A stretch of 64,000 nucleotides of DNA, taken from contig OX155980.1 in NCBI GenBank assembly GCA_944548615.1, positions 40,769,517 through 40,833,516 on the forward strand. The letters are read 5' to 3'. The notes beneath the pieces were generated by a model. That model was not told the DNA's origin, ran no database searches, and was given only the letters and a program-made list of their open reading frames with translations. Shown here one piece after another: positions 63,726 through 64,000 of this stretch; within the stretch, counting starts at the first letter, position 1, and each line of letters opens with the position of its first letter. The position numbers and the translations under genes are program-made. Source of the DNA: Micropterix aruncella (taxonomy: Eukaryota > Arthropoda > Insecta > Lepidoptera > Micropterigidae).

Positions 63726-64000
63726 TATGCAAACAATTTAATAATATTCATGTAATGTTATTAATAATTTAATAATATCCACTTTATTATTACTTCAATT
63801 AAATAAAAAACAAACAATTAAAAAATATTAACTTTATACTTATACTTTATACTTTATACTAATTTATTTATAATTATAATTTTAAATATAATATTAATTG
63901 TAATATATTTTACTTTATAAATATAATTTACAAAGTTCGTAGTTAACTTGAATACAACTCGGTCATCTGGTGTATAAAAACAAATGAATACCTTAAAATA
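63726..64000. other. AT-rich end of window
   Basis: Simple AT-rich DNA with a (TTATACT)n run near 63830-63860. No gene. Confidence 0.5.

Overview
The window looks like gene-poor, AT-rich nuclear DNA of an insect, most probably a moth or butterfly. The basis is the mix of repeats: Helitron ends of the type CTGTTGCCCGCGGCTTCG and GCGAAGTTCACCGGGTC next to CTAG, RTE-type LINE pieces, a piggyBac element and very long (TA)n tracts. The species call is inference; no ribosomal or mitochondrial marker is present. A run of 200 N (38801-39000) marks an assembly gap.

Left part (0.8-15 kb): a stack of mobile elements joined by (TA)n tracts. In order: a 441 bp TA tract; two head-to-tail non-autonomous Helitrons on the minus strand (3971 bp each, almost identical, each filled by a ~137 bp tandem repeat with four-unit higher-order structure); a 2.8 kb element with 26 bp terminal inverted repeats; and two related giant foldback elements (12.1-13.3 and 13.6-14.6 kb) separated and bounded by more TA tracts.

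Middle (15-53 kb): mostly degraded sequence with recognisable fossils: LINE pieces (18.9, 23.7-24.4, 30.0, 30.7-32.0, 49.0 kb), a tRNA-derived SINE head (24.5 kb), a TTAA-flanked MITE sitting in a LINE tail (30.3 kb), a deleted autonomous Helitron with its 3' end (36.7-37.8 kb), a complete 209 bp mini-Helitron (51.4 kb), several minisatellites, and an unnamed GC-richer dispersed repeat of about 0.7 kb (here called family R) with six or seven copies, two of them in tandem at 52.0-53.4 kb.

Right part (53-64 kb): the only convincing host coding sequence. 53852-54592 is an intact single-exon ORF for a secreted 246-residue protein; 58668-58882 looks like an early exon of a CRAL-TRIO lipid-binding protein. 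Around them lie an RTE LINE fragment, a pair of perfect adjacent hairpins with AAAA loops, a small MITE, and a nearly full-length piggyBac-like transposon (59048-61337) whose transposase gene is broken.

No operon-like organisation or pathway can be read from this window. Its story is the turnover of transposons and satellite-like arrays around one or two host genes. All calls come from reading the sequence; no alignment or database search was run.
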